Origin: a bacterium
Lineage (GTDB): Bacteria > Bacteroidota > Ignavibacteria > Kapaibacteriales > UBA961
Assembly: GCA_022844575.1 (NCBI GenBank)
Contig: JALHLL010000200.1
Coordinates: 1 to 6,456 of the forward strand
DNA: 6,456 bases
Direction: 5' to 3'
The notes under the pieces were generated by a model, which saw nothing but the letters and a program-made list of their open reading frames with translations, searched no databases and was not told where the DNA came from. The first letter of the stretch is position 1. Each line of letters opens with the position of its first letter. The translations under genes and the position numbers were made by a program. Of this stretch, positions 6,396 to 6,456 are shown piece by piece.

Positions 6396-6456
6396 AATAT
6401 TCAATTAGAACAGTATATATCGTATCATTTTTTCATTGATTTATAAGTCACGTCCA

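Larger units (their letters stand above)
5770..6456. other. AT-rich region after the methyltransferase with no convincing gene
   Basis: Nearly 690 bases hold only short open frames without ribosome-binding sites or recognisable motifs. The first part (5770-5978) would be the right arm of the putative island, ending in the second 17-base repeat. Beyond it lie an A/T hairpin (6111-6138), a small GC-rich patch with GCCC-CGGCT-GGGC (6329-6341), and two adjacent short palindromes (6365-6379, 6383-6395). A plus-strand frame is open for 53 codons (6285-6446) with alternating hydrophobic residues, such as GYGLYISLQGRYFLSVNL, but has no ATG start. It may be chance or a gene remnant. No terminator with a GC stem and T run follows the methyltransferase stop. 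Confidence 0.6.

Noticed and set aside
1..6456. CRISPR array, tRNA or rRNA gene, transposase or integrase
   Set aside because: No regularly spaced repeats, no cloverleaf or tRNA 3' end at the repeat sites, and none of the credible open frames resembles a recombinase.

Overview
The window looks like chromosomal DNA from a bacterium of the Bacteroidota/Chlorobiota/Ignavibacteriota (FCB) lineage. The support is a ~95-residue DUF721/DciA protein and a homogentisate dioxygenase start of the type seen in that group. Two TAnnTTTG boxes, the Bacteroidota -7 promoter element, also lie just upstream of genes. The genus cannot be resolved by eye; the family 5 peptide-binding lipoprotein would fit Chlorobi/Ignavibacteria/Kapabacteria-like members better than gut Bacteroides.

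Layout, left to right. (1) 1-421, minus strand: the 5' part of a homogentisate 1,2-dioxygenase gene (hmgA), cut by the window edge, with a strong Shine-Dalgarno sequence. (2) 422-600: divergent promoter region. (3) 601-2644, plus strand: a two-gene unit, dciA (DUF721, replicative helicase loading) and, 13 bases later, a 580-residue family 5 solute-binding lipoprotein (oligopeptide/dipeptide ABC importer type). (4) 2645-3007: 363 bases without a gene, ending in a likely promoter. (5) 3008-5769, plus strand: a complete type II restriction-modification pair. It consists of an AccI-family endonuclease (366 aa) and an N6-adenine methyltransferase (553 aa) joined by a TAATG overlap. (6) 5770-6456: about 690 AT-rich bases with no convincing gene.

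The most notable observation is an exact 17-base direct repeat. One copy (2628-2644) is the last 17 bases of the solute-binding protein gene, stop codon included. The other (5962-5978) lies about 190 bases past the methyltransferase. The repeats bracket the restriction-modification pair, whose hand-sampled G+C (about 27-32%) is well below that of the binding-protein gene (about 40-48%). The simplest reading is a 3.3-kb restriction-modification island that entered at the 3' end of a housekeeping gene and left a target or attachment duplication without damaging the gene. No integrase or transposase is present in the window. A by-eye scan also found no GTMKAC (AccI) site in all 6.4 kb, where about six would be expected by chance, which agrees with the predicted specificity.

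The restriction-modification pair is a known kind of system. What is new here is mainly the junction structure and the lack of a controller gene.
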